DNA from: Bacteroidales bacterium
Lineage (GTDB): Bacteria; Bacteroidota; Bacteroidia; Bacteroidales; UBA932
Direction: 5' to 3'
DNA length: 34,062 nt
NCBI GenBank assembly: GCA_017556765.1
Contig: JAFYME010000057.1
Location: 1-34,062, forward strand
The translations under genes and the position numbers were made by a program. The notes below the pieces were generated by a model. That model was not told the origin of the DNA, did no database searches, and saw only the letters and a list, made by a program, of their open reading frames with translations. Positions 17,184 to 25,393 of the stretch are shown here, piece after piece; positions within the stretch are counted from its first letter, which is position 1; each line of letters opens with the position of its first letter.

Positions 17184-17374
17184 AGTGGATTCACCCGTGA
17201 TAAATCATTGATTATCATTACATTTAACCCCATTAAAGAGGTAAAAAAGTGGACATTTTCAGGCGAAAGAATACAACGAACGGGGGCATAGTGGATTATT
17301 TTCATATAAAAACAAATGCCAAATCCTTAATATTCAAGGATTTGGCATTTACTTATACGTTCAAAAAAAGTGGA
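17184..17374 (+). repeat. Four AGTGGA direct repeats in the regulator-susC intergenic region
   Basis: AGTGGA occurs at 17184-17189, 17248-17253, 17290-17295 and 17369-17374, all in the same orientation; the second and fourth extend to AAAAAAGTGGAYATT, the first and third to AGTGGATT. Start-to-start spacings are 64, 42 and 79 bp. The first three lie between the regulator's terminator and the susC promoter, so they are candidate binding sites for the PUL regulator; the fourth lies on the gene side of the terminator, 14 bp from the regulator's stop. The rest of the gap (17072-17387) holds the promoter elements, the inverted repeat and the terminator, and no gene. Confidence 0.45.
17314..17350 (-). 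terminator. Intrinsic terminator of the PUL regulator gene
   Basis: A perfect 15-bp inverted repeat, AAATGCCAAATCCTT (17314-17328) and AAGGATTTGGCATTT (17336-17350), with a 7-nt loop. On the minus strand it is followed by G and TTTTT (17313-17308), the layout of a rho-independent terminator 37 bp after the regulator's stop codon. On the plus strand no T-run follows. It separates regulator transcription from susC. Confidence 0.8.
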
Positions 17375-17387
17375 TATTGTGACAGAA

Positions 17388-18986
17388 TCAGCGTCTTGAA
17401 CCGATCTTTTTCACAGTCTCTTCGAAGTTTTCACGGTCTTCAAGAACAGCATTCTTGACCTGCGCCCTGTAGTTGTAGATCGTATTCACCGAATACCTCA
17501 AAAGCGAGGCGATATGAGACGACTGCGTGATGCCGAGCTTGATCAGAGCAAATATCCTGAGTTCCGTATTCAGGAGCTCTCCGTCCTTCAGCACAATGCG
17601 TCCTTCTTCCTTGAGGAGAGCATTGAATTCCTCGACGAAGGTAGGATACAGCTGGAGGAAGGATGTATCAAAAGTCTTGTAGAAATTCTTCAGCTCCGCC
17701 TCGTACAGATCACGTGATATGTTTTTCTTGAGCTTGTCCAGATAACCGGAACACATCGACAGGAATAGGCCGAGGTACTCCTCCTTGGCAGCATTGGCCT
17801 CGACAAGGTCGAGATTTGTCTTCCTGAGGCTGTCTTCAACCTCGATTATCGACTGCGTATATTCTGCCAGCTGTCCGTTCTTCCTTTCGATGACCCTTGC
17901 GACCTTCCTTCCCTTCACATAAAGACTCACAGTATACACGCATATCAGAAGGAGAAGAATCGATATGATTGTGGTCAGCATAAGATAGCGGTTCCTTTCC
18001 ATGTTCTGAGCCTCCTTGCCGGAAATGTATTCCGTCATGATCCACGGCATTGTCGAGGCGATCTGAACCTTGCGCAGCTTGGCATTATAATAAATGGCAT
18101 CTGCGAGCGAGATCCTTATGTATCTGAAAGCACGGTCCGTCTCGTCGGGACTTGTCAGCTTTATTGCGATCGAACACAGCGAGGCATTATCCTTTATGGC
18201 GCCCCTAATGTCGCAGATGGCCGATTCGACCCACCATTTTATTGTCTCATCAGAACGATCAAGGTTTTCGCAGATGAATCCCTGCCAATATGTCTGGACA
18301 GCGTACTGATGCTCATCCTCATCAAGGCTTTTGATGAACCTGAGGTTTTCCTGATACGCCTTTTCATACTCCCTGCCTTCTATCATACGCAGGATCCGTA
18401 TATGACGGTTCAGATATGAATCTTCTGGAGTGATCTCAAGTATCCTGTCCTGATATTCGGTGATTTTGTCCACATCCGAAACCGTAAAGCTTGAAGTCTT
18501 CACATACTCGTGATAATCATGAAGATACTTCTGACGGGCATTATACCATGACACCATCTGGCGTGTGTCGAAAGTCGTCGTATCAAGCTTTTCGAACACG
18601 AATTCAGCTTCATGGAAGAATCCGGCCATGGTCAGCATCATTGCCTTTTCAAGAAGCGCATCGTTCTTCAATTCCAGGCTGTTCATGTCTTCTGCAAGCC
18701 TTTCCTGATGCTCCAGCATCTGTTTCGCCTTGTCAAACTGGAACGGAAGGTACTCGGCATATAACCTTCCATATATCTGATATTGCTGAAACGGAGTCAC
18801 GCCACGGGAATGAAGCATATTTTCTATAGAGCTGATTCTCTGCTCTTTAGAATTCACATATTCATCCGCTCTGGCAATTGTCTCATCCAAACGGTCGAGA
18901 TATGAAGTATAAGGGCGTGTGACTTCTGTACTGCATGATACACAAAGCAGTATAACGGATAACGATATGACGGACAGTCTTTTCAT
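17388..18986 (-). CDS. SusR-like membrane regulator (TPR-like periplasmic part, TM, C-terminal HTH)
   Basis: 532 residues from ATG 18986. N-terminal signal/lipobox-like segment ending VSCS (Cys18); residues ~25-325 are mostly helical with TPR-like pairs (EMMLTMAGFFHEAEFVFEKL-type); a single strong membrane segment at ~330-352 (MLTTIISILLLLICVYTVSLYV); then a cytoplasmic coiled-coil-like stretch and a C-terminal LuxR-like helix-turn-helix (ITQSSHIASLLRYSVNTIYNYRAQ, ~484-510). This is the architecture of SusR and related Bacteroidetes regulators (DUF6377-type), which sense a periplasmic oligosaccharide and activate the adjacent susC operon. The open frame runs 23 codons further upstream, but a TAnnTTTG promoter element lies inside that extension, so the shorter start is preferred. 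It is divergent from GH53. Confidence 0.88.
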   Translation of the reverse strand: MKRLSVISLSVILLCVSCSTEVTRPYTSYLDRLDETIARADEYVNSKEQRISSIENMLHSRGVTPFQQYQIYGRLYAEYLPFQFDKAKQMLEHQERLAEDMNSLELKNDALLEKAMMLTMAGFFHEAEFVFEKLDTTTFDTRQMVSWYNARQKYLHDYHEYVKTSSFTVSDVDKITEYQDRILEITPEDSYLNRHIRILRMIEGREYEKAYQENLRFIKSLDEDEHQYAVQTYWQGFICENLDRSDETIKWWVESAICDIRGAIKDNASLCSIAIKLTSPDETDRAFRYIRISLADAIYYNAKLRKVQIASTMPWIMTEYISGKEAQNMERNRYLMLTTIISILLLLICVYTVSLYVKGRKVARVIERKNGQLAEYTQSIIEVEDSLRKTNLDLVEANAAKEEYLGLFLSMCSGYLDKLKKNISRDLYEAELKNFYKTFDTSFLQLYPTFVEEFNALLKEEGRIVLKDGELLNTELRIFALIKLGITQSSHIASLLRYSVNTIYNYRAQVKNAVLEDRENFEETVKKIGSRR

Positions 18987-19006
18987 GATAGGTGAAATGT
19001 CTACTG

Positions 19007-19014
19007 CAAATTTA
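19007..19014 (-). promoter_or_regulatory. Candidate -7 element of the regulator gene
   Basis: TAAATTTG on the minus strand matches TAnnTTTG and lies 20 bp before the regulator ATG at 18986. No clear -33 partner is seen. It faces the GH53 promoter within a 73-bp intergenic region. Confidence 0.45.
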
Positions 19015-19025
19015 ACAAAATTTAT

Positions 19026-19033
19026 TATATTTG
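19026..19033 (+). promoter_or_regulatory. Candidate -7 element of the GH53 operon
   Basis: TATATTTG matches TAnnTTTG, 26 bp before the GH53 ATG. A CTG at 19004-19006 is 19 bp upstream, one base off the -33 TTG. With the regulator's element it forms a near-palindromic divergent promoter pair. Confidence 0.5.
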
Positions 19034-19059
19034 TGAGATTTGATACAAGCATCATTTAT

Positions 19060-20154
19060 ATGAGGAAATCATGGATATCTGTACTCCTGATGGCATTGGC
19101 CGTTACGACGGCATGCCAGGAGAACCCCTATGGTCCGACAAATCATACTCCGGAGGTTGACAAGCCGGAGGAGATTGTCAAAGGCAGCTATGCCGAAGGA
19201 GCGGACATCAGCTGGGTGACTGAGATGGAAAATGACGGGGTGAAGTTCTACAACGCCTCCGGCTCCGAAACGGAATGTACCGCCCTGATGAAGGAGATCG
19301 GCTTCGACGCGATCCGCCTGAGGGTATGGGTTGACCCTGAAGAAGGATGGTGCGGAAAAGAAGACGTCATAGTAAAGGCAAAGCGTGCTCAGGCACTGGG
19401 CATGAGGCTGATGATCGACTTCCATTACAGCGACTATTGGGCGGATCCGGGCAAGCAGAACCCTCCTGCGGCATGGAAGAACCACGACCTCACCCAGCTT
19501 ACTGCAGCTGTCGGAGAACACACCAAAGACATACTCAAGACATTGAAAGACAACGGAGTAAACGTCGAATGGGTGCAGATAGGCAACGAAGTGAACAACG
19601 GAATGCTCTGGCCTGCGGGCAAAGTCGAGGTTAAGAGTGCTGACAATTTCATCAGCCTCGTCAACACCGGCTACAATATGGTCAAGGAGGTATATACTTC
19701 AGCAAAAGTCATAGTCCACGTGAGCAACGGCCACGACGCAGGCCTGTTCGACTGGTTCTTCGGACTCATGAAGAATGGAAATGCAAAATATGACATCATC
19801 GGCATGTCGCTCTACCCGATGTGGTGGGAAAACGGCGGATGGAACGACTGGAAGTCAACCATTGACAAATGCATAGCGAACATTAAGGCCGTGACAGCGA
19901 AATTCGGCAAGCCGGTCATGCTCTGCGAGATCGGAATGCCGGTAAGCGAACCTGAGACCGCCAAGACTGCGTTCGGATACATCCTCGAGCAGACGAAGAA
20001 GATAGAGGATTGCCACGGCGTATTCTGCTGGGAGCCGCAGACCGACGGAGTTTGGAAACCGTCCAGCTACGACGCTCTCGGATGGGGTGCATACAATATG
20101 GGAGCGTTCAAGAACGGAAGACCGACCGCTGCGTTGGATCCTTTTAAAGATTGA
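19060..20154 (+). CDS. GH53 arabinogalactan endo-beta-1,4-galactanase, lipoprotein
   Basis: 364 residues from ATG 19060; the open frame extends to 18919, but this would read through the promoter and lose the signal. Lipobox TTAC (Cys19) followed by QENP. The (beta/alpha)8 GH53 fold shows GADISWVTEMENDGVKFY at the start, FDAIRLRVWVDP, LMIDFHYSDYWADPGKQ, WVQIGNEVNNGMLWP with acid/base Glu177, MSLYPMWW, and VMLCEIGMP with nucleophile Glu290; WEPQTDGVW follows. These are the standard GH53 motifs, so the reaction is endo-cleavage of beta-1,4-galactan (type I arabinogalactan, pectin side chains), probably at the surface. It is the first gene of a plus-strand cluster with a GH2 beta-galactosidase, which completes galactan breakdown. 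Confidence 0.95.
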   Translation: MRKSWISVLLMALAVTTACQENPYGPTNHTPEVDKPEEIVKGSYAEGADISWVTEMENDGVKFYNASGSETECTALMKEIGFDAIRLRVWVDPEEGWCGKEDVIVKAKRAQALGMRLMIDFHYSDYWADPGKQNPPAAWKNHDLTQLTAAVGEHTKDILKTLKDNGVNVEWVQIGNEVNNGMLWPAGKVEVKSADNFISLVNTGYNMVKEVYTSAKVIVHVSNGHDAGLFDWFFGLMKNGNAKYDIIGMSLYPMWWENGGWNDWKSTIDKCIANIKAVTAKFGKPVMLCEIGMPVSEPETAKTAFGYILEQTKKIEDCHGVFCWEPQTDGVWKPSSYDALGWGAYNMGAFKNGRPTAALDPFKD

Positions 20155-20170
20155 AAAGAAGATTCTTCAC

Positions 20171-20250
20171 TTCGTTCAGAATGACATGATTTCGTTCAGA
20201 ATGACATGATTTCGTTCAGAATGACATGATTTCGTTCAGAATAACATGAT
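20171..20250 (+). repeat. Four tandem copies of a 20-bp repeat before the GH2 start
   Basis: The unit TTCGTTCAGAATGACATGAT occurs at 20171-20190, 20191-20210, 20211-20230 and 20231-20250; the first three are identical and the fourth has one change (G to A at 20243). The preceding ATTCTTCAC and the CAGAAT inside the unit make a small imperfect hairpin. It fills most of the 108-bp gap and ends 12 bp before the GH2 ATG, so it would be in the GH2 leader or between cistrons. Copy number could vary by slippage. Confidence 0.93.
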
Positions 20251-20262
20251 AACATAACATTT

Positions 20263-22791
20263 ATGAGAAAAATATTGACAATACTGGCTGTACTGACAAC
20301 AGCCGCAACAGCTCTGGCACAGAGTCAGCGCTCTGAGACTCTCCTGAAGGAATGGGAATTCCGAAAAGGTCATGAAATCGAGGCCACAGATGGCTGGGAG
20401 GCCGTTTCCGTCCCTCACGACTGGGCGATTTACGGCCCATTCGACAAAGCCAACGACCTTCAGACCGTGGCTGTGGAGCAGAACGGAGAGACCGTAGCGA
20501 CAGAAAAGACAGGCCGCACCGGAGGACTTCCGTACATGGGCAAAGGAGCATACAGACGTACCCTTGAAATCAGCGCGGAAGAGCTCGACGGACGCAGACA
20601 CATCCTTTACTTCGACGGTGCGATGAGCGAGGCGCAGGTATTTGTAAACGGAGAGAAGGTCTGCTTCTGGCCATACGGATACAATTCGTTCCATTGCGAC
20701 GTGACCGGACAGCTCAAGGCTGGAACAAATGAGGTGGCCGTACTCTTGGAGAACCGTCCGCAGTCCTCACGCTGGTATCCCGGAGCGGGACTTTACAGAA
20801 AGGTCCGTCATATCACCCTGCCTGAGATCCATGTACCGGTATGGGGCACATATGTAACGACTCCGTACGTAGGCAAGGACTACGCTGACGTGCGCATCAG
20901 GACAAAGGTAAATGGAGTCGCAGACGACACCCCGGTGACTCTCAAGACAAGGATCATCGACGCAGAAGGCAATGTAGTGGCAGAGAGAACTGATACAAGA
21001 CCGATCCACAACGGAGAGTTCGAACAGAACATCATCGTGGACAATCCGTCATTATGGTCTCCGAAAAGCCCCGTCCTCTATCATGCTGAAACTGAAGTAT
21101 ATACAGGAGGTTCAATCGATGCCGACTGGGATCTGGCAAGACCGATATTCAGCATCAGACATGGCGAAGATTTCCAGGACAAGGTCAGCACACGCTTCGG
21201 ATTCAGAACCATAGAGATACGCCCCGACAAGGGCTTCTTCCTCAACGGAGAGGCACGCAAGTTCCGCGGAGTATGCCTCCACCACGACCTCGGTCCTCTC
21301 GGAGCCGCGATCAGCAAGGCAGCCATCCGCCGTCAGCTCACCATCCTCAAGGACATGGGCTGCGACGCGATCAGAACGTCCCATAACATGCCTGCCGAGG
21401 AGCTCATCGAGCTCTGCGATGAAATGGGCTTTATGGTGATGTGCGAAAATTTCGATGAATGGGACATCGCGAAATGTGAGAACGGATACCACAGATTTTT
21501 CAACGTTGACAGCGGAGACAGCCGCATATGGGCTGAAAGGGACATGATCAACATGCTCCATCATTTCCGCAACAACGCTTCGGTAGTGATGTGGAGCATC
21601 GGAAACGAAGTTCCGTCACAGTGGAAGCCGGAGGGACGCGTCGTAGCCGCATGGCTTCAGGGAATATGCCACACAGAGGATCCGACAAGACCGGTCACAT
21701 GCGGAATGGACCAGTATAATTCGGTCGTTATCAACGGATTCGCAGAGCAGCTCGACATTGTCGGATTCAACTATAAGGTCGACAGATACCTCCCTGCATA
21801 CGATCTTCTCCCGCAGCGCATCATCCTTGGAAGCGAGACCGCATCGACAGTCAGCTCACGCGGAGTCTACCACTTCCCTGCCCAGCTTGGAGCTGCGATC
21901 ATGCACGATGACCATCAGTCATCCTCATACGACACCGAGTACTGCTGGTGGTCGAACATCCCTGACAACGATTTTGCCGCTGACGAGGATTACCCATGGT
22001 GCATAGGACAGTTTGTATGGACAGGATTCGACTATCTCGGAGAGCCTTCTCCGTACGACACTGACGCATGGCCGAACCACTCTTCGGTCTTCGGAATCGT
22101 CGACCTCGCATACATACCGAAAGACCGCTTCTACCTCTACAGAAGCCAGTGGAACAAGACCGACGAGACCCTGCATGTGCTTCCGCATTGGAACTGGAAG
22201 GGCCGCGAAGGAGAAGTCACCCCTGTATTCGTATACACATCATACCCATCTGCAGAGCTTTTTGTGAACGGAGTTTCGCAGGGAATACGTACATTTGCGG
22301 AATCTGACGGCAGGAAGCCATGCCTGGGAGAAGACGCGATGAAGCGTTTCCGCCTCATGTGGAACGACGTCGTGTACCAGCCGGGAGAGCTGCGGGTTGT
22401 AGCGTATAACGCTGACGGAAAGGCAGTTGCAGAAAAGACCATACGCACCTCAGGTAAGGCTGCAGCCATAAAGCTGACTCCAGACAGGACAGTGCTGAAG
22501 GCTGACGGAGAAGACCTCTGCTTCGTAAATGTAAGCCTTACAGACAAGGACGGCAATCCGGTACCTGTCGACAACAGGCTAGTGAAGGTAAAGGTCAGCG
22601 GAGCAGGAAGCTTCAAGGCTATAGCGAACGGAGATCCGACATGCCTCCAGTCGTTCCAGGAGCCACAGATGAACCTTTTCAGCGGTCAGTTGACCGTCCT
22701 CGTGCAGAGCGGCGCAACACCTGGCGAAATCACTGTCGAGGTGAGCGGAAAGGGTGTTAGAAAAGCAACTATGAAAATAAAAACCGAATAA
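20263..22791 (+). CDS. GH2 beta-galactosidase-like enzyme, secreted
   Basis: 842 residues with a type I signal peptide (cleavage near ALAQ, ~20), so probably periplasmic rather than lipid-anchored. Order of domains: sugar-binding jelly roll (~25-190: SVPHDWAIYGPFDK, MGKGAYRRTLEI), Ig-like domain (~195-310), TIM barrel (~315-600) with RGVCLHHDLGPLG, AIRTSHNMPAEELIELCDEMGF, acid/base Glu449 in WSIGNEVPSQW and nucleophile Glu525 in ILGSETAS, then a DUF4982-type domain (~640-720) and a C-terminal Ig/Big-like domain (~735-840). This architecture is common for Bacteroidetes GH2 beta-galactosidases; beta-glucuronidase or mannosidase activity is not excluded. Beside GH53 it would remove galactose from galacto-oligosaccharides. 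The gap to the S8 protease is 3 bp. Confidence 0.93.
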   Translation: MRKILTILAVLTTAATALAQSQRSETLLKEWEFRKGHEIEATDGWEAVSVPHDWAIYGPFDKANDLQTVAVEQNGETVATEKTGRTGGLPYMGKGAYRRTLEISAEELDGRRHILYFDGAMSEAQVFVNGEKVCFWPYGYNSFHCDVTGQLKAGTNEVAVLLENRPQSSRWYPGAGLYRKVRHITLPEIHVPVWGTYVTTPYVGKDYADVRIRTKVNGVADDTPVTLKTRIIDAEGNVVAERTDTRPIHNGEFEQNIIVDNPSLWSPKSPVLYHAETEVYTGGSIDADWDLARPIFSIRHGEDFQDKVSTRFGFRTIEIRPDKGFFLNGEARKFRGVCLHHDLGPLGAAISKAAIRRQLTILKDMGCDAIRTSHNMPAEELIELCDEMGFMVMCENFDEWDIAKCENGYHRFFNVDSGDSRIWAERDMINMLHHFRNNASVVMWSIGNEVPSQWKPEGRVVAAWLQGICHTEDPTRPVTCGMDQYNSVVINGFAEQLDIVGFNYKVDRYLPAYDLLPQRIILGSETASTVSSRGVYHFPAQLGAAIMHDDHQSSSYDTEYCWWSNIPDNDFAADEDYPWCIGQFVWTGFDYLGEPSPYDTDAWPNHSSVFGIVDLAYIPKDRFYLYRSQWNKTDETLHVLPHWNWKGREGEVTPVFVYTSYPSAELFVNGVSQGIRTFAESDGRKPCLGEDAMKRFRLMWNDVVYQPGELRVVAYNADGKAVAEKTIRTSGKAAAIKLTPDRTVLKADGEDLCFVNVSLTDKDGNPVPVDNRLVKVKVSGAGSFKAIANGDPTCLQSFQEPQMNLFSGQLTVLVQSGATPGEITVEVSGKGVRKATMKIKTE

Positions 22792-22794
22792 GAC

Positions 22795-24885
22795 ATGAAA
22801 CGAACCATCACGGCCCTCATGGCGACAGCCATGGCCCTGGCCGCATGTACAAAGGATTTCCAAGAGAATGCTCCTCTCCAGCAGGAGACTCTCGCAGAGA
22901 AGCTCGTAGGAGGGGCGGCAGGAGAAATCGTGCCGGGATCTCTGCTTGTAAAGCTTGACGAGAACTCGACAAGAAAGATCATGGAAGGAGGTTTCAACGA
23001 GATCTCCGGAGAGCTTCTGGACGGATTGCAGGCGACATCATTCACTCCTGCTATCCCTGTAACACCGAAGAATGAGGAAGTTGCAAGGAAATACGGGCTG
23101 CACCAGTGGTTCAACATAGGATTCGACGAACAGATCAAGCCTGAAGCAGTTGCAGCCAAAGTCGCAAAATCTGCCATGGTACGCTCAGTGCAGTACAACA
23201 GGCTCATCCAGCCTATCAGAACAGGAGATGTACAGCCATTCGTGCCACAGCCTAGGACCAGAGCTGAGGGAGACTCGGGATTCCCGTTCAACGATCCTTT
23301 TACGGAACATCAGTGGAATCTATACAATGACGGTTCCATCAAAGGCTCTGTCGCAGGAGCTGACGTCGGCGTAAAGGATGCATGGAGGCTCACAGGAGGC
23401 GATCCAAGCGTAGTTGTTGCGGTATTCGACTGCGCCGTTGCCTATAGGCATGAGGATCTTGCTGACGCCGTATGGAAGAACCAGGGGGAGATGGACGGCG
23501 AGTCAGGAGTCGACGATGACGGCAACGGATTCATCGACGACAAATACGGATTCAATTTCGTGAACTGCTTCGCCATCAACAGCGACTATGTAAACGGCAA
23601 GCTGGACGGCAATGCACAGACAGCCGTCAAAGGTCAGCCGCTGAACAGCAACAAAGGTACCGGCCACGGAACACATGTAGCCGGAATCATCGGAGCGACA
23701 AACGGAAACGGCAAGGGCGTGAGCTCTATCGCGGGCGGTACCGGAAACGGTGACGGTGTTCGCCTGATGACCTGCCAGATATATGAAGGATCATCGTATT
23801 GCGTTGATGCTCAGGCAGCTGCCGCATTCATCTACGCGGCCGACAACGGAGCATGCATCGCACAGTGTTCATATGGAAACTACAAGATCATCACAAGCGA
23901 CTTCGATTATATAAACGGAACAGAGGATATTGACGGCTCACCGCTTGAAAATGCAGCATTGAGATACTTCCTCGACCCGGCAAACAGCAATCATGAGTCA
24001 CTCGAGGGCAATATCGCAGTATTCGCTTCCGGCAACCACAGCAACCCATATTCGTCATATCCTGGAGCTCTTCCGTATGTACTTTCGGTAACCGCATTCG
24101 GAAACAACTACCTTCCCGGAGGTTATACCAACTATGGCCCTGGCTGCAAGATCGCTGCCCCTGGCGGAGAGTATGGAAACATCAAGGGAGACTATTCGGG
24201 CATGATCCTTTCGACCGGCGTTTCCGCAGCTGCATCTCCATCGCCTGGAGTCGTGACTGAAAAGGGAGAGAACAAGAATTATGTATACATGCAGGGAACA
24301 TCGATGGCATGTCCTCATGTATCCGGAGTAGTGGCCCTCGGTATTTCATACGCAAAGAAACTTGGAAAGAAGTTCACCAGAGAGGAGATGACCTCACTTC
24401 TTCTGAGTTCTGTCAATGATCTCGACAGCTTCAACAAAGGCGGCACCAAAGAGTTCATCAAATCGAACGTAGACGGCACGAAAGAGACCGTCCAGATCGA
24501 CATGAACAGATACAAGGGCCAGATGGGAACCGGCGCTGTAGACGCATGGAAGTTCCTCATGGCCATTGAGGGCACTCCTTCTGTGATGGCCGCAGTCGGC
24601 GAGAAAGTCAGGATAGACCTGAGTGATTACTGCAACCCATCCCTCAAGTATGAGATTTCAGTCGACGAGGCCTCAAGCGCATCGCTCGGACTCTCTTCAG
24701 ATCCTGTCATCAAGGAAGGATTCCTTGAGATCGAATGTTCGAAGATCGGAGCAGGAAAGATCGTGCTCAGCTCTGCTGTCGGCAAGGATCCGGAGCGTGA
24801 AGACGGAATCGGCAACATGGATTACTCACGCGAAATCTCCATTGTATCAAGACCTTATGTAGCAAAGAACGGAGGATGGCTCTAA
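22795..24885 (+). CDS. S8 subtilisin-like serine protease, lipoprotein
   Basis: 696 residues, lipobox LAAC (Cys18) followed by TKDFQEN. A propeptide-like region (~45-145, EIVPGSLLVKLDENS, fervidolysin-prodomain-like) precedes the catalytic domain. The triad is Asp212 (VVAVFDCAVAYRHEDL), His291 (GTGHGTHVAGIIGA) and Ser503 (MQGTSMACPHVSGVVAL), all present, with the oxyanion-region VFASGNHSNPYSSYP. The sequence after the Asp is unusual: most subtilases have DTGVD or DTGI, here DCAVA. After ~600 there is a C-terminal beta-rich tail. It begins 3 bp after the GH2 stop, so it is in the same operon. Its target is unknown; it may process surface lipoproteins or glycoprotein-linked polysaccharides (inference). 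Confidence 0.93.
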   Translation: MKRTITALMATAMALAACTKDFQENAPLQQETLAEKLVGGAAGEIVPGSLLVKLDENSTRKIMEGGFNEISGELLDGLQATSFTPAIPVTPKNEEVARKYGLHQWFNIGFDEQIKPEAVAAKVAKSAMVRSVQYNRLIQPIRTGDVQPFVPQPRTRAEGDSGFPFNDPFTEHQWNLYNDGSIKGSVAGADVGVKDAWRLTGGDPSVVVAVFDCAVAYRHEDLADAVWKNQGEMDGESGVDDDGNGFIDDKYGFNFVNCFAINSDYVNGKLDGNAQTAVKGQPLNSNKGTGHGTHVAGIIGATNGNGKGVSSIAGGTGNGDGVRLMTCQIYEGSSYCVDAQAAAAFIYAADNGACIAQCSYGNYKIITSDFDYINGTEDIDGSPLENAALRYFLDPANSNHESLEGNIAVFASGNHSNPYSSYPGALPYVLSVTAFGNNYLPGGYTNYGPGCKIAAPGGEYGNIKGDYSGMILSTGVSAAASPSPGVVTEKGENKNYVYMQGTSMACPHVSGVVALGISYAKKLGKKFTREEMTSLLLSSVNDLDSFNKGGTKEFIKSNVDGTKETVQIDMNRYKGQMGTGAVDAWKFLMAIEGTPSVMAAVGEKVRIDLSDYCNPSLKYEISVDEASSASLGLSSDPVIKEGFLEIECSKIGAGKIVLSSAVGKDPEREDGIGNMDYSREISIVSRPYVAKNGGWL

Positions 24886-24892
24886 AAACTGA

Positions 24893-25393
24893 ATGATTAT
24901 GAAAAAGATACTCTATATATTGATGGCACTCATGTGCATCTCATGTGGTGAGAAACCGACTCCTCCTAACCCTGGTCCTGATCCGGAACCGCCAGGACCG
25001 GGACCAGAGCCTGTGGAAACTCTGGCTTCGAAGATAATTACCGAATGGCACTGCGTCGTATCCGACATTGACGCTGACATCTACCTTCAGTTCGGCAATT
25101 TCTTTGATTTCGAGCTGTATCAGAAGATAGGGGAAGGAGCACACCGCCTGTATAAAGGCACATGGGAACTTGACGAAGACACAGCCATGCTTACTGGAAA
25201 ATACAACGACGGAGCTGCATGGGGAAGCGGATATGCCGTGAGTGTAAGCGAGGACGGAAATTCCATGACGCTGACTCCTTCCGAAGGATCAGAAGCTCAG
25301 GTCTACAGAAAGGAAAGCATTCCTTCTGAAGTCAAGGAGAAAGCCGTTGTGATCGTAAGGTCTGATGCGGGCTGCGAGATCCCAGTCCTTTAG
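24893..25393 (+). CDS. Small lipoprotein with lipocalin-like beta domain
   Basis: 166 residues, lipobox CISC (Cys18) followed by a Pro/Gly/Glu-rich tether (~20-42). The remainder (ASKIITEWHCVV... YLQFGNFFDFELY... YKGTWELDEDTAMLTGKY... SVSEDGNSMTLTP) has the strand rhythm of the small lipocalin-like lipoproteins common in Bacteroidetes; function unknown. ATG 24893 and an in-frame ATG at 24899 are both possible. It lies 7 bp after the protease stop, so it is probably the last gene of the GH53-GH2-S8 cluster, possibly a partner of the protease (inference only). The stop overlaps the queH stop by 4 bp. Confidence 0.8.
   Translation: MIMKKILYILMALMCISCGEKPTPPNPGPDPEPPGPGPEPVETLASKIITEWHCVVSDIDADIYLQFGNFFDFELYQKIGEGAHRLYKGTWELDEDTAMLTGKYNDGAAWGSGYAVSVSEDGNSMTLTPSEGSEAQVYRKESIPSEVKEKAVVIVRSDAGCEIPVL

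Noticed and set aside
18987-19055. Longer N-terminus of the PUL regulator (start at 19055)
   Set aside because: The extension contains the likely promoter and would place the signal segment internally.
20171-20250. Possible short CRISPR array
   Set aside because: The 20-bp units are directly adjacent with no spacers and there are no cas genes.
22686-23291. Minus-strand open frame of 201 codons across the GH2-S8 junction
   Set aside because: Antisense to the ends of two confident genes; low-complexity composition without domain features.
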